This document shows, one piece after another, positions 28,441 to 43,744 of a stretch of 64,000 bases of DNA (position 1 is its first letter; every line of letters starts with the position of its first letter). A program made the position numbers and the translations under genes. Below the pieces are notes generated by a model, which was not told where the DNA came from, ran no database searches, and saw only the letters and a list, made by a program, of their open reading frames with translations. The stretch comes from Cacajao melanocephalus (lineage: Eukaryota; Chordata; Mammalia; Primates; Pitheciidae). Location: the NCBI GenBank assembly GCA_963573385.1, contig CAUYLG010071120.1:1-64000 (forward strand), written 5' to 3'.

Positions 28441-31400
28441 GTTTTTAATTTTTTACATATAAGAAATCTTTTTTATATTGAAATAATTAGATTTATGGGA
28501 ATTAGCAAAACTTGTGTCCTCGCCTTAGTTTCCCCCAAAGGTTACATGTTATATAACTATAATACAGTATCAACACCAGTAAATAGACACTGGTACAATG
28601 TGCCATTTTATCACATGTGGAGATTTAAGGTAACCACTACAATTATAATACAGAACTGTTCTATCACCACAGAGGTCTCTTTGGTGCTATCCATTTATAG
28701 TCATACCCATACCCTCTCCCACATTGTCCTTAATCTCTGCTGACTAATTTGCTAGCTCTATAATTTTGTCATTTTGAGACTGTTATATAAATGGAATCAT
28801 ATAGTATTTGATGTGTTGAGATTGGCTTTTTCACTCAGCATAGTGCTCTTGAGATCCAAGTTGTAGTGTATCCATAGTTCATTCCTTTTATTGCTACGTA
28901 ATATTTCACTATATGAATGTCATTGTTTATCCATTGACCTATTGAAGGACGTTTTGGTTGGTTCCAGTTTGGGGCTATTATAAAGTTGATGTGGACATTC
29001 ATGTTCAGATTTTTTTGTGAACATAAGCTTTTCTTTTCTGGGATAAGTACCAAGGAATGTGATTGTTGGATTATACGATAAGTTGTGTTTTATTCTTTAA
29101 AAAGTACCAGACTATTTCCCAGAGTTGCTTTACCACTTTGCATTTCTGCCACAATGTATGATGGACTCAGTTGTTACCTATGTTTTCTGGTACTAGGCAT
29201 TGTTGCTATTTTCTGTATTAGTGGTTGAATAGGTAGTGATATCTCATAGTGGTCCTAATTTGTTTTACCCTAATGGCTACTGATAATCATCTTTTCATTT
29301 GTTCATATGCCATCTATATATCTTTAGACAGTAAAATGTCTATTCATGGTTTTGTTCATTTTTTAATTGGAAGTTTGTGTATTTTACCTTTGACTTTTGA
29401 GAATTTAGATAGTCTAGATATGAGTTCTTTGTCAGAAGATGTGTGGTTTGCACATTTTTATACCAGTCTGTAACTTGTCTTTTTATCCCCTTCATTGGGT
29501 GTTTTGTAGAGCATAAGTTTTTAATTTTGATGAAGTCCAATTTATCAGTTTTGTAAAAATGTTGTCATTTCTAAGAACTCTTCACTAAGTCTTTGAGCCA
29601 AAGATTTTCTATTTTTAAAAATTGTGTAATATATTCTACATTTAAATTATGGTGCATTTTGAGTTAATTTTTGTGTAGGGCATGAAGTTTAAGGTATTTT
29701 TGCCTATGGATATCCATTTGCTTTATGCAGCACCATTACCCTTCATTGAATAGCTTTTTCGCCTGTCTCAAAAATCAGTTGGCTGTACTTGTATAAAACG
29801 ATTATATTCCCACATTACATTTCTTTTTCAATATTGTTTTAGCTATTCTAGTTACTTTGCCCTTACATATACATAGTGTAATAATTTCATTATGTGAAAA
29901 TCTTACTGGGTGTTTGATAGGAATTAAGGTTATAAGTTGCCAATTTTGTGACAGTTAACATCTTTACTGTTTTGAGTCTTATTTTGAGACTTATAATTCA
30001 TAAACACAATATATTTCTCCATTAGATCTTGATTTCTTCAGTGTTTCGTAGTTTTCAGTATAAAAGTTCTGTGCATGTTAGATTTATATGTCAGTATTTC
30101 ATTTGGTTCAGTAATTGTTAATGGCATTGTGTTTTAAATTTCTGTTTGCATACAAAGGTTGCTGGTTTATAGAAATGTAATTGATTTTTGTGTTTGTTCT
30201 TTTATGCTGAGATCTTGCTGAACTTTCTAGGAAGGTTTTTGTAGATTCCTTGGGATTTTTTTTAACATAAGCTATCATGTCATCTATGTATAGGGTCAGT
30301 TTACTATCTTCCTTTCTAATCTGTATGCTTTTTATTTCCTTTTCTTGCTGTATTACCCTGGCTAGGACTTCTAGCACTGTGTAGAATAAGATTGGTAAGA
30401 GTAGTCATCCTTGCCTTGTTTACAACCTTAAGGGGAAAACATCTAGTCTTTCACCAAATGATCTTAGCAGGTCCTTTGTGTATATTCTTCATCAAATGGA
30501 GAAACTCCTACTATATTCCCAGTTTTCTGAGAATATTGATTATTAATGGATATTGAATCTTGTCAGTTACTTTTTATGTATCTACTGCTGTGATTACATG
30601 GTTTTTCTTCATTACAACGTTAACATGGTAGACTTTGTGGACTAGTTTTTAAATGTTGAACCAGCCTTGCATACTTGGAATAAACCTTACTTGGTAATGT
30701 CATAGAATTCTTTTTATTTATTGTTTAATTCTATTTGCTAATACTTTGTTAAGTAGTTTTGCACTTAGGAGAGAAATCGGTCTGTAGTTTTGTACTACCT
30801 TTGTCTAGTTTTCATATCAGGAGAAGTCTGGCCTCATAAAATTAGTTGAAAAGTGTTCCTTCCAATTTTTTGTAAGAGTTAGTTTAGAAGTGGTGTTTAT
30901 TCTTCATTAAATGTTTGGTAGAGTCATCTGATGAAACCATCTGGGCCTAGAGACATCTTTTTATTACATATCAATTCCTTTAAGTCATATATATGGATAC
31001 TCAAATTATTTCTTTTGGGTGAATTGTGGTATTTTTGGTTTTCTAACAATTAGTCCATTTTATCTAAGTTGTCAGGTTTATATGTGTAAAGATATTCAGA
31101 CCGTTGCATTATTATCATTTTGATGTCTTTAGGATCAGTATTTATAGACCTGTTTTCTTCTTTATATTGGTCATTTCTGTTTTCTTTCTCTTTTATTTTT
31201 TTGTTCACTCTTCCTAGAGGTTTTACAGTGTTACTGCTCTTTTCAGTCAACCAGATTTTTCTCTCATTGATTCTCTTTTTTTAATCTAATTAATTTCTAC
31301 TTTTTACTTTTTTCTTTTGCTTATGTTATTGTGCTCTTCTTTGTCTAGTCTTTTATTGTGAGATCATGGACTGTTAATTTGAGACTTCTTCTCTTTACTA

Positions 31401-31480
31401 ATGTACACATTTAGTGCCATTAAAAAGTCAGCACTGCTTTACCTGTATCATACAAATTGCGTATCAGGTCACTAAGACAT
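28440..31480 (-). mobile_element. second old L1M, antisense
   Basis: A new 3' end begins near 28440 and the GGAATCATATAGTATTTG landmark recurs, showing a separate copy. It continues through ORF2-like sequence (TAGGACTTCTAGCACTGTG, complement RT region) to about 31.5 kb. Confidence 0.75.
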
Positions 31481-32100
31481 GTATCTTATTTATGTCTTCT
31501 AATATTTCTTCCTCTTTGAACACTCATTCATACAGTAGGAGACTGAAGAAATGCAATTAAAACTTAACAACTATTTAGTTAATATCCACTATTTGGTAAA
31601 CAGCATTGCAGTTCTCAAGTTAATAGCACAGCCCTCAATTTTCATAGGGTAATTTGAAGAGTTTCTGAAGTCAAGAAAACCTTTGTATTAAAAAAATTGT
31701 GATAGTTTTTGAAGCTGGGTGAAGGATAGATATATGAGGGGAGGGGTTTAGTGAATTTACTTTTTAGAAGAAAATTTTCAAATTCAATGGAAGTGATAAG
31801 TGGTGCTTGAGAAAAGCTCTAAGGAAGTCTAAGAATAAGCTAAATAAGGAAATGTAAACATTCTAAGCATAGAAAAGTACAAGCACAAAGACCCCCTGGT
31901 AGAAGAGAAGATAGTGAGTACAGAGTCCTAAAAAAGAAGCAGTACACTTGGAACAAAGAAAGCAAGAAGGCATATGGTACAAGCTGTGGAAGTGGACCAA
32001 GTGCATATATATTATTGAGGCCATATTCTGGTTTTAAAGTAATAAGTAGTCATTGTGGGTTTTAAGTAAAATAGTAATCTACCATTTCTGCTAAGAAATG
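31480..32100. other. unassigned AT-rich sequence
   Basis: No family or exon recognised; purine-rich on the plus strand from about 31690. Confidence 0.35.
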
Positions 32101-32640
32101 TAATTTTTTGGCACTAAAAAAATTACAAGTATATTAGTTTTTACTCAGCAACATATACAGTACTCAGTAACAATACCTGCATAAACACAAAATGATATAT
32201 GCACAAGGTTATTCACTAGAGCATTGTTTGTAATAGCAATAGAATATCAACAACCAAAATGTACATCATTGACTAACTGGCTAAAAGTGTGTTACTTCTA
32301 CACACAAATGAAGACGATGCAACCATAAAATGGACAAGAGCTTATATATACAGATAATGAGCAATACACAGTAAATATTAAGTCAAAAGAAGCAGTAGAA
32401 TGGTGTTCATAGAAAGCCATCTTTTAGTAAGAAAAGAAGAGAGAGGAATATATGTAATTGTTGATATTTGCAAAATGAAACACTGGGAGAAAAATCAGAA
32501 AGTAATACAATAGAGCAGATAGGGAACAAGTGACTGGAACAGGAATGGAAGTGAGACTTTTAATATACCTTTTTATACAATTTGGATTTTTGAACTACAT
32601 ACATGTTTTGCATATTGAAAGATTATACTAAATTTAAATC
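32100..32640 (+). mobile_element. L1M 3'UTR fragment, sense
   Basis: CAAGGTTATTCACTAGAGCA, GTAATAGCAATAGAATATCA and AACCATAAAATGG are old L1 3'-end wording. Confidence 0.6.
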
Positions 32641-33619
32641 TTTAATGTGATTTAATCTTTCACAGCTCTTAAATGTGAAAATTTTAGAGATTGATGGTTC
32701 CAGGTAAGATTGATTACAGATACTTCTTCCTGTTAGCATATACTAATACCATCAGGTAGGTATCCAGGCAACTTTTTACTGTTAGTTGGTAGGAAAAATC
32801 CTGGCTTACCACTAGACCTCATCTGAAATCACCTCATTAGAGAGCTAAAGGAATACTCTGATACTCTAGGACCAGGGTAGAAGTCTATAAGAGGCAAACT
32901 ATAAAACCAAAGACTCAAGTTAAAAGTGGAAAAATTTAGAGAAATACACTGGGCTAACACTAATCAAAATAGAAGTAACTATTAATTTCAGACAAAGCAG
33001 ACTTTAGAACATGGAAGACCATCAAGGATGGAAGAACATTACAGAGTAATAAATGACTCAGTTATCTAAGAAATAACAGCCCTAGACATTTAAGCAATTA
33101 ACAACAGCTTCAAATTACATGAGGTAAAAAACTGATAGTGCTAAAAGAGAAATACACAAATCCACAATTAAAATAGGGAGACTTAAACACTGCTCTGTCG
33201 GTATTGGTAGATCAAACAGGCAGAAAATTGCTAAGGATATAAATAACCTGAACAGCAGTGTCAGCCAACTTGGATCTATTGACATTTTTAGACTACAGCA
33301 ATAGAAAAATGCACATTTTTCTCAAGTGCGTATGAAACATTAATCAAAAGAGACATTCTAGGCCATAAAGCTTTCTTTAACGAATGAAAAAGTACAGAAA
33401 TCATAAAAAGTACGCTTTTAAGCCATACTAGAAATCAAGTACAGAAAGATAGCAGGAGCATTTCCAAATATTTGGAAATAACCAACACATTTGTCAACAC
33501 GAGTCAAAGAAAAAATCTCAGTGTAATTTTTTGAAAACGAAAGTACAAGAAATGTGTGAAATGCAACTAAAGCAATACTTAAAGGTTAATTTAAGTGTTA
33601 AATGCACATAAAAGAAAAA

Positions 33620-33910
33620 GGTTGAGCACAGAGGCTCACGTCTATAATCCCAACACTTTGAAAGGCCAAGGTGGACAGATCACTTGAGCCTAGGAGCTCA
33701 AAACCAACCTGTGAAACATAGGGAGACCCTGTCTCTACAAAAAATATAAAAATGAGCCAGACATGGTGGCATGTGCCTGTAGTTCCAACTACTCAGGAGG
33801 CTGAGGTGGGAGGATTGCTTGAGCCTGGAGGCAGAGGTTGAAGTGAACTGAGTGCCACTGCACTCCAGCCTGGGCAACAGAATGAGACCCCTGTCTCATA
33901 AAAAGAAGGA
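33620..33910 (+). repeat. AluJ-like, sense
   Basis: GGTTGAGCACAGAGGCTCAC through AGCCTGGGCAACAGAATGAG; diverged. Confidence 0.85.
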
Positions 33911-35059
33911 AAGAAAAGAAAATATCCAAAATCAATAAACCAAGCTTACATTTCAGGAAATTATGAAAAGAAAAGCAAATTAAACCTCAGGCTAGCACAA
34001 AAGGGAAATAAAAATCAGAGCAGAAATTGGTGAAATTGAAAATAGGAAAACAACAAAGAAATTAACAAAACCAGACTAGTTCTCAGAAAAAAAAAAAATC
34101 AACAAATTGGTTACCTTTAACCAGGCCAACAAAGAAGAAAGAAGAAATGGACACAAGTTACTAAAGTGAAATATGAAAGAGGGATCATCACTTCCGATCC
34201 CTTGGACACCGAAACTAAAATAAGGAAGTGTTCCAAATAACTCTATGCCCATAAATTTGACTATTTAGATGAAATAAACCAAGTTCTTGAAACAAAAACT
34301 TCTAAGTATAATCATGATGAAATAGAGAATCTGAATAATCCTATATCTATTTTTTTTAATTGAACTAAGAGTTTAATACCTTTCTAAAAGAAAACACCCA
34401 GATTATTTCATCAGTGGATTCTACCAATCATTTAAGAAATAATACCAGTTCTACACAAATTCATTCAGAAAAATAAAGAGAAGGGAACACTTCTTAACCA
34501 TTTCGTGAGACAATATTACCATTAGAAAATGAAAAAAACTACATACACACATATCTCTTAGGAACACAGATGCAAAAGTCTTTTAAAATGTGGAAACTGA
34601 ATCAAGCCTTATGTAAGGGATAGTGCATCCAACTGGGTTTTATTCCAGAAATGCAGGCTGGTTCAGCATTCATAAATCAATCAATGTAAATCACCCTACT
34701 GACAACAGAAAAACCTTATGATTCTATCAATGGAAGAATAAAAAGTATTTAGCTAAATACGCAATGCATTCATGAAAAAAAAATATTCATGAATAGAAGA
34801 ATATGACTTCATAAAGGGCATATAAGAAAAACCTAAAGCTAACATCACACTTAGAGGTGGGAAATAGAACACTTTCCCTGTAAGTCAGAGAATAAAGGAA
34901 AAATTTTATTCCTTTATTCATTTATCAACTGATGAATTCTAAAATTTATATGGAAAATCAAGGAACTACAGCAGCCAAAATAAATATGAAAATGGCAAAG
35001 TTGAAGGAGTCTTGTTTTCCAATTTAACACTGTAAATCTGTTGAATTCTGACAGTGTTG

Positions 35060-35364
35060 GGCCAAGCATGGTGGCTCACGCTTGTAATCCCAATACTTTG
35101 GGAAGCTAAGGCACATGGATCACTTAAGGTCAGGAGTTCAAGACCAGTCTGGCCAACATGGCAAAACCCCATCTCTACTAAAAATACAAAACTAGCCAGG
35201 CATAGTGGCACATGCCTGTAGTACCAGCTGCTTAAGGGGCTGAGGCAGGAGAATTGCTTGAACCCAGGAGGTGGAGGTTACAGTGAGCTAAGATCGTACC
35301 ATTGCACTCCAGCCTGGGTAACAGAGCTAGACTCTGTCTCAAAAAAAAAAAAAAAAAAAAAAAA
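35060..35364 (+). repeat. Alu, full length, with target duplication
   Basis: GACAGTGTTG precedes it (35050-35059) and follows its A tail (35365-35374). Confidence 0.93.
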
Positions 35365-35520
35365 GACAGTGTTGTATTGGCAAAAGACACTCTTGTGACA
35401 GAAGAGGTAAATTCTCGTGATTATAATTCTGTCTCAAAAAAAGATAAAAGACAGTGTTGTATTGGCAAAAGATACTATTGTGGCGGAAGAGATGGATTCA
35501 CACAATTATAATTAAGTGAA
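35365..35520 (+). repeat. 85-bp tandem duplication at Alu tail
   Basis: GACAGTGTTGTATTGGCAAA starts at 35365 and again at 35450. The first unit ends with TTCTGTCTCAAAAAAAGATA, resembling the Alu end CTCTGTCTCAAAA. The second unit diverges slightly (GACACTCTTGTGAC versus GATACTATTGTGGC). Confidence 0.85.
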
Positions 35521-35920
35521 TTTTGGCAAATGCCCAAGGACAATTTAATCAAGAAAGGATAGCCTTTCATCTAACAGTGCCAGAACAATTAAACATTCAT
35601 ATATTAATAAAAGGAGAGGAAATGAACTTAAATTCAAGCTTCATATCTTACACAAAAATTAACTCAAAAGTAATCACTGACTTAAATGTAAAATGCAAAA
35701 AAAAAAATACTTTTAGAAATCAAAGAAAATCTGTGAGCTGGGATTGGTGGTAGGTTTTCACACATAACACTAGAAGGACAATCCATGAAAGGAAAAAATG
35801 TCGATGTATTAGACTTTGTTAAAAATAAAAACTCTTGCTCTGTGAAGATACTGTTAAGAGAATCAAAACATAAGACAAAGACTGGAAGAAAATACATTTC
35901 AAATCAAATAACTGATAAAC

Positions 35921-36457
35921 TGTTGGGGTCACCATCTGTGGGGATCTCTCCTACAGATCCTGACTCAATGACGGATGAATAAAGTACACTTGTGTCAGTG
36001 TGACTGGACAGCTTACAGACTCCCTGAAAGTGTTATAAACAGTTAGGTCCACCTGACCCTCCTCGGCCAGTGAGACTCACATTTAGTAAAGTTTTTGACA
36101 AAGGCTTGAGTCAACATCACTGGAGAGAAAGATTAAAGGTTCCAATGCCCAATGTAAAAAAGTAAACACCATTAAAGTGTAATCTCCCTGGTCGACCTCC
36201 CACTGAGAGGGCCATCCAGCTCAAAGGTTAGTTTTAAGACCACATAAGTAAACAAGCTAGCTAGATAAACTATTCACATTCCTTTGTATTTGTGCCCTAA
36301 TCTCTCTGGCTCCTACAAAGAGAGTCTGGCTGCTTTCAGCCAAAAATTATAGAAAAAAACCTTTGGGCCTTCCAAAAAAGGATTGAGACTGTATTCGATA
36401 ACTATCTCTAATATTTTTCCTTTAATATTTTTGCCACCACCTGAGTAAATCCCCACA
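35921..36457. mobile_element. solo endogenous retroviral LTR with 6-bp target duplication
   Basis: 537 bp with inverted ends TGTTGGGG and CCCCACA, flanked by identical ATAAAC at 35915-35920 and 36458-36463. L1 sequence continues on both sides. The TG..CA ends, GGGG/CCCC inverted termini and 6-bp duplication suit a class II (HERV-K-like) LTR, but I do not recognise the family and class I is possible. No internal retroviral sequence remains. Confidence 0.65.
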
Positions 36458-36849
36458 ATAAACAACTGAATCAGAATGTACAAAGAACTCTTAAAACTTA
36501 AGAATGGTTAAGTTTTTATGGATGCTGAGGCTACACAAAGGTTAAGTCCATAAATAGATGCTGAGGCTACATAAAAATATAAGCCTTCACTATAAATGTT
36601 ATAGGTAATCTCCTTGATAACTACAAAGAAAATATCCATAGAATATACTCAAAAGGAAATGAGAAGGCAGTCAAGTGTGTCATTACCAAAGAAAAAAAAA
36701 CCCAGCTAAACACAAAGGCAGTAATGGAGATGGGGTAAAAGAAGCTGTAAGACAAACAGAAGACCAATAGCAAAATGACTGAAGTAAGTCCTTCCTTATC
36801 AGTGGTTACTTTAAAGGGACTAAACTCTCCAGTCAAAAAGCTGAGACTG

Positions 36850-37169
<320 letters not shown>

Positions 37170-38507
37170 TTACAAACATGAGCCAGGTCCATGTTACCTA
37201 TAAAAACTTAATTTAGATCTAAAGACACAAATATGTTAAAAATGAAGGAGTAGAAAAAGATACTCTGTGCAAATAGTAGCCAATAGGAAGCAGGGGTTGG
37301 GGAGGGTGGGAGGTTATGTTAGTATGAGAGAGGATAGGCTATAAGTCTAAGTCTTTTAGAAGAGACAAGAAAAGGACATTATATATTGACAAAAGGATCA
37401 ACTTTGCAAGAAGACATAACAATTACAAACATATATGCCAAATATCAGTGACCCAGTGTATATGAAGCAAACATTGACAGAATTAAAGGAAGAAATAGTT
37501 CTACAAAAATAGCTGGCCACTTTATCCCTCTTTCTTAATAGATAGGACAGACAGATGAGCCATAAGGAAATAAAAGACTTGAACAACACTATAGGCCAAT
37601 TAAACCCAAAAGATGTATATAGAAAACACTACCCAACTACAGCAGAATACACTTTTTTTTCAAGTGCACATGGATCATTTTCCAAGTTCTTAAACCACAA
37701 AACAAACCTTAATAAATTTAAAAAGATTAAAATTATACAAAGTGTCTTTTCCAATATATAGTGAAACTAAAAATAACAGAAGGAAAACTAGAAATGTTCC
37801 AAATATGTGAAAAATTAACAAACTTTTAAACTACCAAGGGGTCAAAGAATCACAAGACAAATTAGAAAATACCTTGAGAGAAGGAAAATACAACACAGCA
37901 AACCTTCCAGATGCAGTAAAACCAACAATAAGATGGAATGTATAGCTATAAACACATTAAGGAAGAAGAAAGATCTCAAATCAATAACCTAACTTCACAT
38001 CTTAAGAAACTGGAGAAAGAGCAAACTAAACCTAAACCTAGCAAAAGGAAACAATACTAGAGATTAGAAAAGAGGTAAAGAATAGAAAAACAGTAGAGAA
38101 AATCAATGAAACTAAAGTTCTTTTTAAAAAAAATCAACAAAATTGATAAACTTTTGACTAGTTAAGAAAAAAAGGAAGACTCAAACCCAGAAGTGAAAAT
38201 GGGGACAATACTACCAATTCTACAAAAATAAAACTGATTATAAAAGAATGCTGTGAACAAATTAAATAACCTAAATGAAGGAGACAAATTACTTGAAGCA
38301 CATAATCTACCAAAACTGAATCATGAAGAGATAGAAACTCAAATAGATCTATAAGTAGTGTCTAGTACCATTCACCAAGAAAAGGAACCAAGATTCCTTG
38401 GGGAAATCGTTGATTCTAGGGCTAGGCGAGAAATGTACAAGATGAGTGTGGATCATCTTGTAGAACCAGAAAGTAAGGAAATTGCTCAAAAAACAAAACT
38501 GTAGGAG

Positions 38508-39041
38508 TGTCTCAGTCCACTTTGTGTTGCTATAATGGAATACCTGAGACTGAGTAATTTATAAAGAAAAGTTTATTTTGCTTACAATTCTGGTGGCTGG
38601 AAAATCCAAGATTGGGCAGCTGCATCTGATAAGGGCCTCACATTGCTTCAACTTATGGTGGGGAGTAGAAAGGGAGTGGCCATGTGCAAAGAGATCATAT
38701 GGCAAAAGAGGAAGCAAGAGAGAAACCAGGCTCTTTTTAACAACCCATTCGCACAGGAAATTATTCCTGTGAGAGTGAGTACTCAACCCTTTGGAAGGGC
38801 ATTAATCTGTTCATGAGGGATCTACTCGCAAGACCCAAACATCTCCCACTAAGCCCCACTTCCCAACATGCTACCCTGGGGATCAAATTTCAACAGAGAA
38901 AGCATTAACCTGTTCATGAGAGATCCACTCCCATGACCCAGACACTTCCCAGTAGGCCCCACCTCCCAACACTGCTACATTGAGGAACAAATTTCACCAT
39001 GAGTTTTTGCAGGGATGAACCACACCCCAACCATAGCATTC
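38508..39041 (-). mobile_element. MaLR LTR (right end of element), antisense
   Basis: Begins TGTCTCAGTCCACTTTGTG and ends AACCATAGCA; contains CCTGAGACTGAGTAATTTAT, typical of reverse-oriented MST/MLT1 LTRs. The following sequence is MaLR internal. Confidence 0.65.
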
Positions 39042-40930
<1,889 letters not shown>

Positions 40931-41726
40931 TCTATCTTAGTCTGTTTTGTGTTGCCGTAACATAACACCTGAGACTGGGTGATTTATAAAGAAAAATGTT
41001 TATTTAGCTTACAATTCTGGTGACTGTACAGTCCCAAATTGGACAGCTTCATCTGGTGAGGACCTCATGCTGCTTCAACTCATGGCAGAAAGTGGAAGGG
41101 GAGCAAGCATGTGCAAAGAGATTGCACGGAAGCAAGAGTGTGAAACTGAGGAAGCAGACTGTAACAACTCGCTGTCACAGGAACTAATCCATTCCTGTGA
41201 GGGCAAGATCTCATCCCCATTGGGATGGTGTATTAATCTGTTCTCAAGCTGCTATGAAGAAATACCTGAGACTGGGTAATAAATAAAGGAAAGAGGTTTA
41301 ATTGTCTCACAATTCCACATGGTTGGGGAGGCCTCAGGAGACTTACAATTATTGTGGAAGTCACCTCTTCCACAGGGCGGCAGGAGAGAGAATGAGTACC
41401 CAGTGAAGGGGGAAGCCCGTTACAAAACCGTCAGCTCTCGTGAGAACCAACTCACTATCATGAGAATAGGATTGGGGAAACCCTTCCTGTGGTTCAGTTG
41501 TCTCCACTTGGTCCCTCCCACGACACATGTGGATTATGGAAACTACAGTTCAAAATGAGATTTGGGTGGGGTCACAGCCAAACCATGTCAGAGCATTAGT
41601 CTTTTCTTGATGGATCCAGCCCCATGACTAAAATACCACCTATGAAGCCCCACCTCCCAACACCATATTAAGGATCAAATTTTAACATGAATTTTGATGG
41701 GGACAAACCACACCCAAACCATAGCA
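40931..41726 (-). mobile_element. MaLR LTR (left end of element), antisense, split by an MST LTR
   Basis: TCTTAGTCTGTTTTGTGTTG to AACCATAGCA; its sequence parallels the 38508 LTR (both hold TGCTTCAACT and CCCACTTCCCAAC/CCCACCTCCCAAC). The two LTRs plus internal region form one antisense provirus-like element of about 3.2 kb. A younger LTR lies at 41229-41590. Confidence 0.65.
41229..41590 (-). mobile_element. MST/THE1-type LTR nested in older LTR
   Basis: TGTATTAATCTGTTCTCAAG to CCAAACCATGTCA, with GAGATTTGGGTGGGGTCACA near the end, the reverse of an MST LTR. No clear 5-bp duplication was found. Confidence 0.75.
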
Positions 41727-41739
41727 GGGCATACATCAA

Positions 41740-42600
41740 AGAATAGGGGAGCCATGAAAGATGTCCCAGTAGCCAAAATTGCAACAATTTGAGTAATAAA
41801 ATAACATAATGTTGAAATACCCATGAGTCCATATTGATATAAATAATTGCATAAATAGGAAAGAATAGAAAAATCTCCCAAACAGAATTCCTAATAATGT
41901 ATGAAGTTACTCCTCTTCAAGGAAGTAGAGCATAATTCTCCACTGCTGCAGTGGGCTGTGCCTGGTGACTGTCTTCTAAAATGTATAATATGCATACTGG
42001 AGGAAAGGAATAACTATAGTGGAGAACCCTGGCATCTATTACCTCCTCTAGGTGATCAAAGTTATCAGTGAAAAGTCTGTTGATGGCATATTCCCTTGAT
42101 GAGATGTGATGAGAATGGTAGATACTACCTCTGTGGTCTTTCTCCCAGAAATACCTAACCCCACTTTACTTATGAGGAAAACATCAGACAAACCAATACT
42201 GGACAGCATTCTACAATGACCTTTAAACTGTCATGGTTATCAAAAAAATAAAACTGTCATGGTTAAAAAAAAAACAAAAACAAAAACACATAGTTTAGAG
42301 GAGCCTAAGGATACAGGATGACTAAATGTAATGTGGAATTTTGGATGGAGTTATAGAACAGGAAAAAAACATCCGGTAAAAAGAAGCTCTGAATAAAGTA
42401 TGGACCTTATTCATGATATATCAGTATTATTAGTTACAAAAAAACTGCCATAGATATATCTGATGTTATATGAGAAAACTGCTGTGGTAATTTCAGATGT
42501 TAATATTGAGGGAAATTGGGTGTAAGGTATACCAGAATTCTTTCCATCCGTGCAACTTTTCTATAAATCTAGTTATTCTAAAGTAAAACTCTTTAATCAT
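41740..42600 (+). mobile_element. L1M 3'UTR, sense
   Basis: GCAACTTTTCTATAAATCTA followed by GTTATTCTAAAGTAAAACTC is an old L1 3' end. AAACTGTCATGGTTA is repeated at 42225 and 42251. Confidence 0.6.
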
Positions 42601-43460
42601 TACATGTGCACAGCAGCAGAATAGAGAAGACAAAGAATCGCTGAACTTTATGACAAAACAATAGAAATGACTCACTCTTTACACGGGAAAAAACTGGACT
42701 GAATAAAAATGAACAGAGCCTCAGAAACCACAAGAAAATCTCTAACGTTTGTGTAATTTGAATCTCATAAGAAAAGGCTAAAAGAAATTTCAAGAAATAA
42801 TGGCTAAACTTTTCCCAAGTGTGGCAAAGGACATAAACCTTGAGATTCCACAAGCTGAGTAAATTCTATACAGGATAAACCCCAAACAGTTCACGCCAAG
42901 AAGCATAATTATGAAACTTCTGACAACTCTAAGATAAAGAAAAAAATCTCACCAGCAACAAAAGAAAAATAATATTTACTTCTGGGGAAAAAGAATTTGA
43001 ATACCAGAGGATTTCTTATCAGAAACTCCAGAGAGCACATTTTTCAAGCGCTGAAAGAAAAGAATTGTTACCACAGCTCTGTATCCAGCATAAGTATCTC
43101 TTGGAAATGAAGGGAAAATTGAGACATTCTCAGATGAAGGGAAACTAAGAGTTTATTGCCAGCATACATACCCCAAGAGAATGGAAGGAACGAAGTTTTT
43201 GGAACAGAAGGGAAATCATAAAAGGAATCTTTGAAGCATCCAGAAGGAAGAAAGAACTATGGAAAGAGTGAAATGCTGGTAGATACAATATACTTTCAAG
43301 CATCCAGAAGGAAGAAAGAACTATCCCTCTTGAGTTTTCTAATTTTGTTTGTTGATTGAAGGGAAAAATATAGCATTCTCTGATGCGGTTCTCAATGTAT
43401 ATAGAGGAAATATTTAAGATTTGTCATATTATAAACAGCAAGCAGATAAGGGACCTAGAG
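42600..43460 (+). mobile_element. HAL1/L1M ORF1-like segment, sense
   Basis: AAGAAATAATGGCTAAAC, CAAGCTGAGTAAATTC and AAACTTCTGACAACTCTAAG follow recalled HAL1/L1M ORF1 wording. A 27-bp exact repeat (AAGCATCCAGAAGGAAGAAA plus 7 bp) occurs at 43234-43260 and 43298-43324. Confidence 0.6.
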
Positions 43461-43744
43461 TCCCTTCATCTTTACACTTCACCTTAACTAGCAAAATAGT
43501 GACACTTGTCACTGTGGACTCTGATAAGTAATGTATGTATAATTTAATATATAGAGTAACCACTAAAAAAAATATGTTAAGTGGTATACTCAAAAATAGA
43601 AACATAGATAAGCAAAAAATTGAATTCTAAAAAAAATATGTTCAAGAGAGGCGATCAGGGAAAAATGAGTAAAATGAATAAAAATCCAAGGGAACAAACA
43701 GAAAACAAATAAAATGGCAGATTAAAACCCTAGCATATCAAGAA

